Assembly (NCBI RefSeq): GCF_902497775.2
Contig: NZ_OZ024668.1
Coordinates: 2,069,826-2,133,825 of the forward strand
Source of the DNA: Pseudomonas fluorescens
GTDB lineage: Bacteria; Pseudomonadota; Gammaproteobacteria; Pseudomonadales; Pseudomonadaceae
DNA length: 64,000 nt
Direction of reading: 5' to 3'
Shown: one piece after another, positions 27,353 through 35,260 of the stretch
Position numbering within the stretch: the first letter of the stretch is position 1
Layout of the letters: each line of letters starts with the position of its first letter
The notes under the pieces: generated by a model
Told to the model about the DNA's origin: nothing
Seen by the model: only the letters and a program-made list of their open reading frames with translations
Databases searched by the model: none
Translations under genes and position numbers: made by a program

Positions 27353-27967
27353 TCACATCACATGGTTGCGATTAGCCAGACCCATGAGGTCGACGAATGA
27401 TCCTACCTGTAACTTCTCCATGATCCGGCTTTTGTAGGTACTGATGGTCTTGGGGCTTAGCAGCATGCGCGTGCCGATATCATTATTGGACAGGCCGGCC
27501 GCAAGCATGCGCAGCACTTCCATCTCCCGGTGGGAAAGGGCGGCCAGGCGTTGTTCCTCATTGCCCAGCGGGCCGCGATTGGCCGACATGTCGGGGAAGG
27601 TCGAATAGCCCTTGACCATGGCTTTCAAGGCGAAAATCAACGCCTCCAGGTCTTCGTCCTTGTGCACGAAGGCCGAACTGCCGGCATCCAGGCAGCGACG
27701 GGCGAACAAACCGGCCGGTTGGCCGGTGAGGACCATGATTTTCGGAGTGTTTTCCAGCAGGTGCAGGCGTTTGATCACGCTCAGGCCATCGAGGCCGGGC
27801 AGACCGATATCGAGGATGACCACATCGGGGCGCAACTCGCGGGCCAGCTGTACGGCCGCGACGCCGTCACCGGTTTCACCCAGCACCTCGTAGCGCTCGC
27901 GCTCGAGCAGCATGCGCACCGCAAGGCGAATCGTGGGGTGATCATCGACGATCAGTACCGTTGGCAT
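27353..27967 (-). CDS. NarL/EvgA-type response regulator
   Basis: 204-residue regulator with a receiver domain (phospho-acceptor Asp53 in V-V-I-L-D-I-G-L-P-G) and a C-terminal LuxR-type helix-turn-helix (L-S-H-R-E-M-E-V-L-R-M-L-A-A-G-L-S-N-N-D-I-G). The start at 27967 (M-P-T-V-L-I-V-D-D) has a good AAGGAG site; the frame extends 15 codons upstream without one. The hybrid kinase gene follows directly, so this is a BvgA/EvgA-like output. Targets are not visible, though the FepA-type gene lies upstream and bdlA beyond the kinase. Confidence 0.9.
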   Translation of the reverse strand: MPTVLIVDDHPTIRLAVRMLLERERYEVLGETGDGVAAVQLARELRPDVVILDIGLPGLDGLSVIKRLHLLENTPKIMVLTGQPAGLFARRCLDAGSSAFVHKDEDLEALIFALKAMVKGYSTFPDMSANRGPLGNEEQRLAALSHREMEVLRMLAAGLSNNDIGTRMLLSPKTISTYKSRIMEKLQVGSFVDLMGLANRNHVM

Positions 27968-28153
27968 TGGCACAACTCCTTGACGAAGAGGGTAAGCCGT
28001 TTCCTGAATCATTCAGGAAGGCGAATCGGGCCGGAGCCGGCGAGTCGCCAACGATACGTCGAATCAGGTTGCAAAAGTATGGGAAGTATAGAAGCGTTGA
28101 AAATTGTGGTGTGGATTGTCGAAAATTCCTACTCACCCAAGTAAAGATCTGCA

Positions 28154-28187
28154 GGGAGTGGGAGCGGATAAATCCGCTCCCACTCCC
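28154..28187. terminator. Perfect hairpin after the fepA gene
   Basis: GGGAGTGGGAGCGGA (28154-28168) pairs perfectly over 15 bases with 28173-28187 around a TAAA loop, 7 bases past the receptor stop. The sequence style is that of a second type of Pseudomonas REP. It probably ends the receptor transcript. The remaining bases 27968-28153 hold nothing recognised beyond the regulator's upstream region. Confidence 0.65.
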
Positions 28188-28193
28188 ACTCCA

Positions 28194-30440
28194 TCAGAAC
28201 GACGTCGTAAACGAGGCGAAGTACGCCCGGCCTGCTTCGTTGTAGGTCAGGGCCCCGGCTTCATCCGAGTTGCCCTCGCGGTACAGGCGCTTGTCGAACA
28301 GGTTGTTCACGCCCACGCGCATGCTCAGGTTCTTGGTGAACTCGTAGCCACCGCTGATGCCGACAATGCCATAGGGGTCGACGTCCTTCTGTACCTTCTT
28401 GTCCAGGCTTTCATTGGCCCGGGCGTTGTAGGTCGGCGCTTCCTGCTTGCCGTAGTAGGTGCCGTTGAGCTGGAACGAGAGCTTGTCGGTGACATTCCAG
28501 TCCAGGGTCGAGTTGACCGTGTACTCGGGGATGATGCTCAGCGGCTCGCCGGTTTTCTTGTCCTTGGACTCGATCATGTAGGTGAAGTTGGTATTCCAGT
28601 CCAGCGCCGGGGTGAGCTCGACGAACAGGTTGCCCTCGACCCCTTGCACCACGGCCTTGCCGGTGTTTTCCCAGCGCAGGATGCGGCGGCCGTCGGGCAG
28701 GCGGAACAAGGTCTGGTTGCCAGCCTCGATCTTGTTCTTGTAGTCGTTGCGAAAGTAGGTGGCACTGGTGCGCCAGGTGCCCTTGTCGTAGGCCAGGCCC
28801 AGCTCCTTGTTGACGCTGGTTTCCGGGTCGAGGTTGGCATTGCCCAGCAGGTAGCAGCCGCCATTGTTGACTTCGCTGGAGTTGCAGCCTGTACCCCGGC
28901 TGTACAGCAGGTAGTTGGGGTTGGCCTGGTACAGGTTCGGGGTCTTGTAGGCGCGGGCGATACCGCCCTTGATGCTCAGCGCTTCGGTGATCTGGTGCGA
29001 GGCGTTCAGGCTCGGGCTCCAGTTACTGCCGAAGTCTTCATGATGGTCGTAGCGCAGGCCCGGGGTGACGATGGTGTTTTCGCCCACTTCGATGTTGTCC
29101 TCGGCATACAGGGCAAAGCTGCGCGCAGTGGATTTGGTCTGGGTGCGGTCGAAGCCCGGCAGTTCGGCGCCCGGGTCGTAACTTTGCGGGCGCAGCGAGC
29201 CCGGGTCGTTGAGCGATTCATACAGGTACTCGCCACCCAGGGTCAGCACTTGCTCCAGGCCCATGCTCAGCGGCAGGTTGACCTCGCCAGTGGCACGGGT
29301 GTTGCGCAGGCGCGACTCGAAACGCCCGGCACTGCCCGATGGCGCGCCTTCACCCCAGCCGGCCAGGCCTTCATTGAGGCGGCCGTTGCGGGTCAGGTCG
29401 TAGGACAGCGACGCAGTGGAGGTACCCCAGTCGTAGTCGCCGCGGTGGGTCACGGCAAAGCTTGAGCGCTGCATGACGTTGGTTTCCTTGCCCACCTGGC
29501 TTTCGACGAATTCGCCGCCGGCGTTGAGCATGGTGTCGCCGGCGAAGATATTGCCCTGGCGGCTGTAGCTCGACTCAAGGTCGACGGTGTTGGCCGGGTC
29601 GATTTTCCAGCTCAGTAGGCCGTTGATGTCCTTGTTGCGTACACCTTCGCGACCGGCCATCAAGGATTCGGCGTAGGCCTGGTGCGCCGAGTTGATCTTC
29701 ATGTCGTCGGCGTCGGTCTTGTTCAGGTTGCCGTACACGCGAAAGATCAGGCTGTCGGTGAGCGGCCCGCTCAAGCTGAAGTTGACCCGTTTGCCGGTGC
29801 CTTCGGAGTCGTCCTCGGGGAGCATGGTGTACAGGGTCATCGAGCCGCGCAGGTCCTGGGTCGGGCGCTTGGTGATGATATTGACCACACCGCCCATGGC
29901 GCCGGAACCGTAACGGGCTGCCGCCGGGCCGCGAAGGATCTCGATGCGTTCGACTTCCTCGGCCGGGACCCAGTTGGTTTCGCCACGGGTGTCACGGTCG
30001 CCGCTCCAGCCGTAGCGCACGGCGTTGCGCGAGGTGGACGGCTTGCCGTCGATGAGGATCAGGGTGTTTTCCGGGCCCATGCCGCGCAGGTCGATCTGGC
30101 GGTTGTTGCCGCGGGCGCCGCTGCTGCTGTTGCCGGTGAGGTTGACCCCGGGCTCGCGGCGGATGATGTCGGAAAGGTCGTTGACCGGTGGGCGCTTCTT
30201 GATGTCTTCAGCGGTGATGATCGACACCCCGGGAGCCTGCTTGAGCTCTTCTTCGGCGGTACCCAGCACCCGAGTGTTTTCCAGCTGGATTGCCTGCCGG
30301 CTGCCGTCCACTGGCAGGTCGCTGGGCTGCACCTGAACTTCGTCCGCTGGTTGCTCCAGCGGGGCCGCGGCAATAGCCGAGGAACCCAGGGCAGCCAGCA
30401 AGGCAATGCTTATGCGGCTGAGGTTGAAGCGCGACACCAT
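28194..30440 (-). CDS. fepA: FepA/PfeA-type ferric catecholate siderophore receptor
   Basis: 748-residue TonB-dependent outer-membrane receptor. After a signal peptide it shows the plug domain with segments nearly identical to E. coli FepA as I remember it (R-G-N-N-R-Q-I-D-L-R-G-M-G-P-E-N-T-L, G-P-A-A-A-R-Y-G-S-G-A-M-G-G-V-V-N-I) and a 22-strand barrel ending in Phe (S-F-T-T-S-F). The disulphide-loop region G-C-N-S-S...G-G-C-Y-L-L-G-N is also FepA-like. The start at 30440 (M-V-S-R-F) has GGAG upstream. A Fur-box match lies 66 bases ahead. Enterobactin-like ferric catecholates are the expected cargo. No pfeRS pair adjoins. Confidence 0.9.
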   Translation of the reverse strand: MVSRFNLSRISIALLAALGSSAIAAAPLEQPADEVQVQPSDLPVDGSRQAIQLENTRVLGTAEEELKQAPGVSIITAEDIKKRPPVNDLSDIIRREPGVNLTGNSSSGARGNNRQIDLRGMGPENTLILIDGKPSTSRNAVRYGWSGDRDTRGETNWVPAEEVERIEILRGPAAARYGSGAMGGVVNIITKRPTQDLRGSMTLYTMLPEDDSEGTGKRVNFSLSGPLTDSLIFRVYGNLNKTDADDMKINSAHQAYAESLMAGREGVRNKDINGLLSWKIDPANTVDLESSYSRQGNIFAGDTMLNAGGEFVESQVGKETNVMQRSSFAVTHRGDYDWGTSTASLSYDLTRNGRLNEGLAGWGEGAPSGSAGRFESRLRNTRATGEVNLPLSMGLEQVLTLGGEYLYESLNDPGSLRPQSYDPGAELPGFDRTQTKSTARSFALYAEDNIEVGENTIVTPGLRYDHHEDFGSNWSPSLNASHQITEALSIKGGIARAYKTPNLYQANPNYLLYSRGTGCNSSEVNNGGCYLLGNANLDPETSVNKELGLAYDKGTWRTSATYFRNDYKNKIEAGNQTLFRLPDGRRILRWENTGKAVVQGVEGNLFVELTPALDWNTNFTYMIESKDKKTGEPLSIIPEYTVNSTLDWNVTDKLSFQLNGTYYGKQEAPTYNARANESLDKKVQKDVDPYGIVGISGGYEFTKNLSMRVGVNNLFDKRLYREGNSDEAGALTYNEAGRAYFASFTTSF

Positions 30441-30505
30441 GTCAGATTTCTCCTGAAGCAAAGGGTGAACGGGCTGGACGGAAGGGCCAGGGCCGCTCGG
30501 GAGTC

Positions 30506-30524
30506 GAGAATGATAAGAATTACC
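30506..30524 (-). promoter_or_regulatory. Fur box upstream of fepA
   Basis: GAGAATGATAAGAATTACC agrees with the 19-base Fur consensus GATAATGATAATCATTATC at 15 positions by eye, and lies 66-84 bases upstream of the receptor start. Iron repression is expected. Confidence 0.7.
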
Positions 30525-30568
30525 ATTCGCGTGTAAACCCTTCAGAAGAAAAATAAAATATTAACGAA

Positions 30569-30588
30569 GCAGGGCGGTAAAACCCTGC
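30569..30588 (-). terminator. Terminator of the HasR/FecA-like receptor gene
   Basis: GCAGGG (30569-30574) pairs with CCCTGC (30583-30588). Read on the minus strand the hairpin is followed by a T-rich tract (30545-30563), 36 bases after the receptor stop. Confidence 0.55.
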
Positions 30589-30623
30589 TACACCGCGTGC
30601 GCCAGATTACTGGCCAAAGGCCT

Positions 30624-33548
30624 TTAGAACTGTAGGGATGCTGCCAGGCTTGAGGTACGGCCTGGCGCCGGCATCATGCTTTGCGACATCGGGTCCAGGT
30701 AGTACTGGTCGGTGAAGTTGTAAACATTGAAACTGACCTTGAGTTCGTCGCTGACCTGGTAGTCGGCGAAGAAGTCGTAGATGCGCGCTTGCAGGTAGTG
30801 CTGCTGTGGCGTGGTGGTGCCCACGTGCCAGCTTCTATCCAGCACGTACATCGGCCCGCTGGTGTAGCGCATGCGGATGCCGCTGGCCAGTTTCTGCTCG
30901 AAGGCCTTGGCCCCCAGCACCAGGTTGACGCTGTAGCGCGGCGGGTTCTGGGTATTGGTGTAGGAACCCTGGAAGCCGCCGGTGGTGCAGTCCGGCGTCT
31001 CACTCTTGCCGCCGTCGCGCAGGGCCTGGGCAAAGGCGCGGTCGCAGGTTTCGGCCTTGATGTTGTAGACATACGACGCGTCGGCGAACCACCAGGCGCT
31101 GTCGTAGTGGGTTTGCAACTCGACGCCCTGGGTGGTGAAGCTGTCGACGTTGCGGATCTTCAGCTCGCCATTGAAACCGGGGCGGCCCTTGGGGTTGTAG
31201 CGGTAGTTGCGGGTGACCATGTCGTCGATGGTGTTGTGAAAGTACGCCAGCTTGATCCCGGCCTGGTCGTTGTCCAGCAGCAGGTTGGCACCCTTGAGCG
31301 AAGCACCCACTTCGAAGGTTTTCATCCGCTCCGCACGCAGGGCGTAGTTGGGTTCTGCCGACCAGCTGCCCAGGGTGGTCTCGAACAGCGAGGGCATGCG
31401 CATGCCCTGGTTGTACAGGGCATAGGCTAAGACGCTGGGGGTGAAGGCATAGCTGACGCTGTAGGCCGGGGCGAAGCCGTGACCGGACAGTTCGGCGTTG
31501 TCGGCAAAACCGGCAAACTCCGCGTTCCACCACGGCTCGTCCGGCCCGGCTCCGGCCGGCGCGGCGTACAGCGCCTGACGGTTGCGGTCGTAGATGCGGT
31601 AACCGCTGTAGCGGCCACCGGCGGTGAAAGTCAGCTGCGGGATCGGTTTGTATTCCAGTGCAGTGCTGAGGCTGTATTCGTGACGGTAGCCGTTGCGTTC
31701 GATGCGGTTGTTTTCCAGGTCGTCCTGCCACGGCTTGCGGGTCGGGTCGATGGTTTCATACAGGTACGCGGCGCCATAGGTCAGGGCGTAGTCGCCGCTG
31801 GCGGTATTGAAGCGGCTGGTGTTGCTGATGTCTGTACCGACCTTGAGGTTGCTCAGGTCGGACTTGAGCGATTGGCGGTAGCGCTCGCTTTGCTCATCCT
31901 GGTAACCCTGGCCCCGTTGCGGCGCGGTAAAGCCGACGTTGTTGTACATGATGCTGCGCCCGAAGGTTGCCCAGACATGGCCGTTGAGGTCGATGTAGCG
32001 CGCCAGGCTGTCTTCCTCGGGCCGCCATTTGAACTCGCTGGTGAGGGTGTGCAGTTTCATGTTGCCGGGCTTGAACTGGATCATCTGGTTGGCGTCGGTG
32101 TAGTCGTAGACCGGGTCGAGGGTCTCGCGCACAAAACAGCCGGTGCTGTCCCACCGGTTGTCGCCATCGGGCACCGGGGCATCGATGGCCGAGCACTGCT
32201 GGTAGTACTCGGGGTTGGCGCGCATCCAGAATGCTTCGTCGTAGCGGTCGATGTCCTTCTTGAAGTCGCCCAGTGGCCAGGTCATCGACGGCCCGGTTCG
32301 GCCGATCTGCGAGGGCATGATTTCGCCGAAGCTTGAATCCATGTAGCGGTAGCCCAGGCCCAGTTCCAGGCCGTTGTCGCGGTACAGGGTACCCTTGAGC
32401 ATGAAGGATTTGTTGTGGGTACTGGAGTTGAGCACCTCTTCGCCGGGCCAGTAGTTGCGCGCCACGGTGTTGGCATCGACCAGGGCGCCGCCGCTGATTA
32501 CCGAGGTGTCGTAGCGCGAGTAGCCGTGCTTGCCGGCGAAGTAGTTGTTGTTGCGCCGCTCGGCGTAGGCGGCGACCACGTCGAAGGCTTCATCCTTGTG
32601 GGCGAAGGCCAGGCTGCGCGACCAGTCATGCGCGTGCAGCAGGTCGTTGCGATCCGTGCGTGGGCGCACCCGGTAGTCGCTGGGAACGTCGGCGCTGCTG
32701 TTGTCTGCCAGCGAGCCACGCAGGCGCCAGCCAGTGGTCTCGCCGGGCTTGAGGATGTCGTCGACGGTCAGGGTCTGCATCTCCACCGAGCCGCCGATGG
32801 CACCCGACGCCCCAGCGTCCAGGCTCGGGCCCTTGTTGACGGTGACGCTGCTGATCAGGTCCGGGTCGATGTAGGCGCGCTGGGCGGTGCCGGCGTAACC
32901 TCGGTAAACGTCCAGTGACTGCTGGCTACCGTCGACCTTGACCGGCACCCGGCCCTGGCCCTGGATGCCGCGTATGTTCACTTCGATACCGCCACCGTTG
33001 CGCCCGTCGGAGGTCTGTACACCGGCGATGCCAGCGAGCATGTCGGCATTGGAGCGGCCGCGAAAACGCTCCAGTTGTTCCAGGTTACGGGTTTCCACCG
33101 AACGCGGTACGCCGTAGTCCTTGAGCCCGTCATCGTCTGCCTGGCCCTTGACCCGGGTGGCGCCGAGTTCCAGGGCATCGCTGGCCTGCGCGGCCCTTTC
33201 GATCAGCACCCGGCCGTCGTCGCTGAAGTACGCGCTCAGGCCGCTGCCGGCCAGCAGTTTGCTCAGGGCCTGGGCAGGCGAGTAATGGCCCTGCAGGCCC
33301 AGCGACGGCTTGCCTGCGGTCAGGCGGGCATCCACCGACAGCAGCAGACCGGCGCTGGCGGCAAACTGGGTCAGGGCCTGGTCGAGGTTGCCGGCGGGAA
33401 TCTGGTACAGGCGTTGTTCCTGGCGGACAGGTTCGGCCTGGGCAGGCATGGCCAGGCTGCAGCAGGCGGCGCTGAGCAGAGCGCCGAACAATCCGGTGCG
33501 GATCGCCGTGCTCAGGGGGGACGGGCAGGGGGGCGGCAGGTTCGGCAT
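30624..33548 (-). CDS. HasR/FecA-like TonB-dependent transducer receptor
   Basis: 974-residue outer-membrane receptor with an extra N-terminal signalling (STN) domain at about 45-115 (I-P-A-G-N-L-D-Q-A-L-T-Q-F-A-A-S-A-G). This domain talks to a FecR protein to switch on a FecI sigma factor. The plug carries V-N-I-R-G-I-Q-G-Q-G-R-V-P-V-K-V-D-G and Y-I-D-P-D-L-I-S-S-V-T-V-N-K-G-P-S, which recall haem receptors of the HasR type. The barrel ends S-L-A-A-S-L-Q-F. AAAGGAG precedes the start. fecI-fecR-receptor order matches hasI-hasS-hasR, but no hemophore gene follows, so haem as ligand is a moderate inference. Confidence 0.8.
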   Translation of the reverse strand: MPNLPPPCPSPLSTAIRTGLFGALLSAACCSLAMPAQAEPVRQEQRLYQIPAGNLDQALTQFAASAGLLLSVDARLTAGKPSLGLQGHYSPAQALSKLLAGSGLSAYFSDDGRVLIERAAQASDALELGATRVKGQADDDGLKDYGVPRSVETRNLEQLERFRGRSNADMLAGIAGVQTSDGRNGGGIEVNIRGIQGQGRVPVKVDGSQQSLDVYRGYAGTAQRAYIDPDLISSVTVNKGPSLDAGASGAIGGSVEMQTLTVDDILKPGETTGWRLRGSLADNSSADVPSDYRVRPRTDRNDLLHAHDWSRSLAFAHKDEAFDVVAAYAERRNNNYFAGKHGYSRYDTSVISGGALVDANTVARNYWPGEEVLNSSTHNKSFMLKGTLYRDNGLELGLGYRYMDSSFGEIMPSQIGRTGPSMTWPLGDFKKDIDRYDEAFWMRANPEYYQQCSAIDAPVPDGDNRWDSTGCFVRETLDPVYDYTDANQMIQFKPGNMKLHTLTSEFKWRPEEDSLARYIDLNGHVWATFGRSIMYNNVGFTAPQRGQGYQDEQSERYRQSLKSDLSNLKVGTDISNTSRFNTASGDYALTYGAAYLYETIDPTRKPWQDDLENNRIERNGYRHEYSLSTALEYKPIPQLTFTAGGRYSGYRIYDRNRQALYAAPAGAGPDEPWWNAEFAGFADNAELSGHGFAPAYSVSYAFTPSVLAYALYNQGMRMPSLFETTLGSWSAEPNYALRAERMKTFEVGASLKGANLLLDNDQAGIKLAYFHNTIDDMVTRNYRYNPKGRPGFNGELKIRNVDSFTTQGVELQTHYDSAWWFADASYVYNIKAETCDRAFAQALRDGGKSETPDCTTGGFQGSYTNTQNPPRYSVNLVLGAKAFEQKLASGIRMRYTSGPMYVLDRSWHVGTTTPQQHYLQARIYDFFADYQVSDELKVSFNVYNFTDQYYLDPMSQSMMPAPGRTSSLAASLQF

Positions 33549-33576
33549 CCCGAAGGCTCCTTTGAGAATGCGTATT

Positions 33577-33597
33577 GGTTAGCTTTGATGACTAACC
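33577..33597. other. Inverted repeat in the fecR-receptor gap
   Basis: GGTTAG (33577-33582) / CTAACC (33592-33597) lies 29 bases upstream of the receptor start. It may mark the FecI-dependent promoter or a leader hairpin. No convincing -35/-10 pair of the iron-starvation sigma type was identified. Confidence 0.3.
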
Positions 33598-33663
33598 CGA
33601 ACGAGCGCCGAAAACCTGCAAAGGCCTGCGCAATTTATTTTGCGAAAAGAGGATTTCAGGAGG

Positions 33664-34608
33664 TCAGCGCGCCTTGACGGTCACCCAGTAGCGGCTCAGG
33701 TAGTGCACCTGAATCGGCAGGCTGTCTTGCAGGGCAGCGAGGGTGCGGTCGCTGTCGGTGAGAGCGAAAACACCGGTAATCGGCAGGCCGGCGATTGCCG
33801 GTTCACAGCGAATGACACCGCGCCGATGCCGGCTCAGTTCATCGAGAAAGCGCCCCAGCGGCTGGCGCTCGGCAATCAGCCGACCGTGCTCCCAGGCGAT
33901 GCTGTTGCTGTCGGCCGCATGCTGCGGGCCGCAGCCCTGCCGGTTGAACCACAGGCCGTGGCCCGCCTTGAGCAACTGCTGATTGCCAGCCTTGGGGCGA
34001 ATCATCAAGGCGCCTTCGAACAGCTCGATGCGGCTGCCACCCGCCAGCTCGCGCACGGCAAAGCGGGTGCCCAGGGCCTGCACTTCACCGGCTGCAGTCT
34101 CGACCTTGAGCGGCCTTGGGTCCTTGGCGCTGCTCAGCAGCAGTTCGCCCTCAAGCAGGCGGATGCGCCGCTCGTGCGCGTTGAACTGGATGTTGACGCT
34201 GCTGCGGCTGTTGAGCAGCAACTGGCTGCCATCGGCCAGTTGCAGGCGGCGCACTTCGCCGGGGGCGGTGCGCTGATCGGCCATCGCCTCGCGCCAGGGC
34301 AGGTGGCGCTGGCCCAGGTAGCCACTGCCGCCCACCAGCAGCAGGACGCACAGCTGCCTGAGCAGGCTGCGTCGGCTCTGGCGTTCTTCGAGCACGCTGC
34401 GGGCGGTTTGCGCGGGCACCGCAGCGAGGGTCTGCTGCAGGGTTTGCAGGCGTTGCCAGGCGCGTTGGTGCTCGGTATCTGCCGCTTGCCAGGTGGCAAA
34501 GGCCAGGCGTTGTTGTGCATCCAGCGGGCCGTCCCAGTGCAGCATCAGCCAGTGGCTGGCTTGCTCGACAATCGCCGCGTCGATCGGTGCATCGCTTGCC
34601 TGGCTCAT
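33664..34608 (-). CDS. fecR: FecR-family anti-sigma factor/sensor
   Basis: 314-residue inner-membrane protein that holds the ECF sigma factor and relays the receptor signal. The N-terminal cytoplasmic anti-sigma part has W-L-M-L-H-W-D-G-P-L, one membrane helix lies near 86-104 (L-C-V-L-L-L-V-G-G-S-G-Y-L-G), and the periplasmic FecR domain shows L-A-D-G-S-Q-L-L-L-N-S-R-S-S and L-E-G-E-L-L-L-S-S. The start at 34608 (M-S-Q-A-S-D) shares ATGA with the fecI stop; longer frames run through fecI and are shadows. Standard length and intact. Confidence 0.9.
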   Translation of the reverse strand: MSQASDAPIDAAIVEQASHWLMLHWDGPLDAQQRLAFATWQAADTEHQRAWQRLQTLQQTLAAVPAQTARSVLEERQSRRSLLRQLCVLLLVGGSGYLGQRHLPWREAMADQRTAPGEVRRLQLADGSQLLLNSRSSVNIQFNAHERRIRLLEGELLLSSAKDPRPLKVETAAGEVQALGTRFAVRELAGGSRIELFEGALMIRPKAGNQQLLKAGHGLWFNRQGCGPQHAADSNSIAWEHGRLIAERQPLGRFLDELSRHRRGVIRCEPAIAGLPITGVFALTDSDRTLAALQDSLPIQVHYLSRYWVTVKAR

Positions 34609-35135
34609 TCGCTGTAGAGCACCTGATAGCAGGCCTGGATGGCGCGGATCATGTACTTCTGCACGGAGCTTACGGTCACCCCGAGGCGCTCGGCGATGTC
34701 GGCGTAGCCCAGGCCCTCGAAGCGCGACAGCAGAAAGGCGCTGCGCACCTTGGCCGGCATGCTGTCGAGCATCTGGTCGATCTGTTGCAGGGTCTGCAGG
34801 ATCATCGCGCGGGTTTCCAGCGAGGGCGTCTGCGGTTCGTCCAGGTGGGCGATGCTGGCCAGGTAAGCCTGCTCGATACGTTGCCGGCGCCACTGGTCGA
34901 TCACCAGGTTGCGCGCCAGTTGCACCAGGTAGCTGCGGCCCTCGTTGTGACCGGGCAGGCGGCCGCTGACCAGCAGGCGCAGGAAGGTGTCGTGGGCAAT
35001 GTCGGCGGCGCGCTCGCGATCGCCCAGGCGCTTGCGCAGCCAGGCCTGCAACCAGCCGTGGTGATCGCGATAAAGGCCATGGAGCTGTTGCTGAGGGGCG
35101 GGGGAGGTAGGGGGCACCCGAAGATCCTGAAACAT
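34605..35135 (-). CDS. fecI: FecI-type ECF sigma factor
   Basis: 176-residue iron-starvation ECF sigma factor. Region 2 reads D-I-A-H-D-T-F-L-R-L-L-V and N-L-V-I-D-Q-W-R-R. Region 4 has the helix-turn-helix F-E-G-L-G-Y-A-D-I-A-E-R-L-G-V-T-V-S-S-V-Q-K-Y. It is first in the fecI-fecR-receptor unit, coupled to fecR by a four-base overlap, and a Fur-box-like palindrome lies 13-27 bases upstream. It should direct RNA polymerase to the receptor promoter when the receptor is occupied. Confidence 0.93.
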   Translation of the reverse strand: MFQDLRVPPTSPAPQQQLHGLYRDHHGWLQAWLRKRLGDRERAADIAHDTFLRLLVSGRLPGHNEGRSYLVQLARNLVIDQWRRQRIEQAYLASIAHLDEPQTPSLETRAMILQTLQQIDQMLDSMPAKVRSAFLLSRFEGLGYADIAERLGVTVSSVQKYMIRAIQACYQVLYSE

Positions 35136-35147
35136 GAAAGATGCAGT

Positions 35148-35162
35148 TGCGAATTGTTCGCA
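35148..35162 (-). promoter_or_regulatory. Fur-box-like palindrome upstream of fecI
   Basis: TGCGAATTGTTCGCA is a 6-3-6 inverted repeat with 11 of 15 positions fitting the 7-1-7 Fur pattern, 13 bases upstream of the fecI start. Confidence 0.5.
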
Positions 35163-35171
35163 TTATAAGGC

Positions 35172-35211
35172 TAAAAAAAGAACCGTGACCAGCCTGGCGG
35201 TGAGTCACGGT
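35172..35211 (-). terminator. Rho-independent terminator of the amyloid operon
   Basis: ACCGTGAC (35182-35189) pairs with GTCACGGT (35204-35211). On the minus strand the stem is followed by TTCTTTTTTTAG. It lies 50-80 bases after the CsgA-like stop and should end the operon before the divergent fecI promoter. Confidence 0.8.
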
Positions 35212-35236
35212 CAAGGGGGGAGAAAGAGGTGGCCTT

Positions 35237-35257
35237 ATCGCGGGTCAAGCCCGCGAT
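35237..35257. repeat. Single REP hairpin
   Basis: ATCGCGGG-TCAAG-CCCGCGAT, an 8-base-pair hairpin of REP type, directly follows the CsgA-like gene stop and precedes the true terminator. Confidence 0.6.
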
Positions 35258-35260
35258 GCT

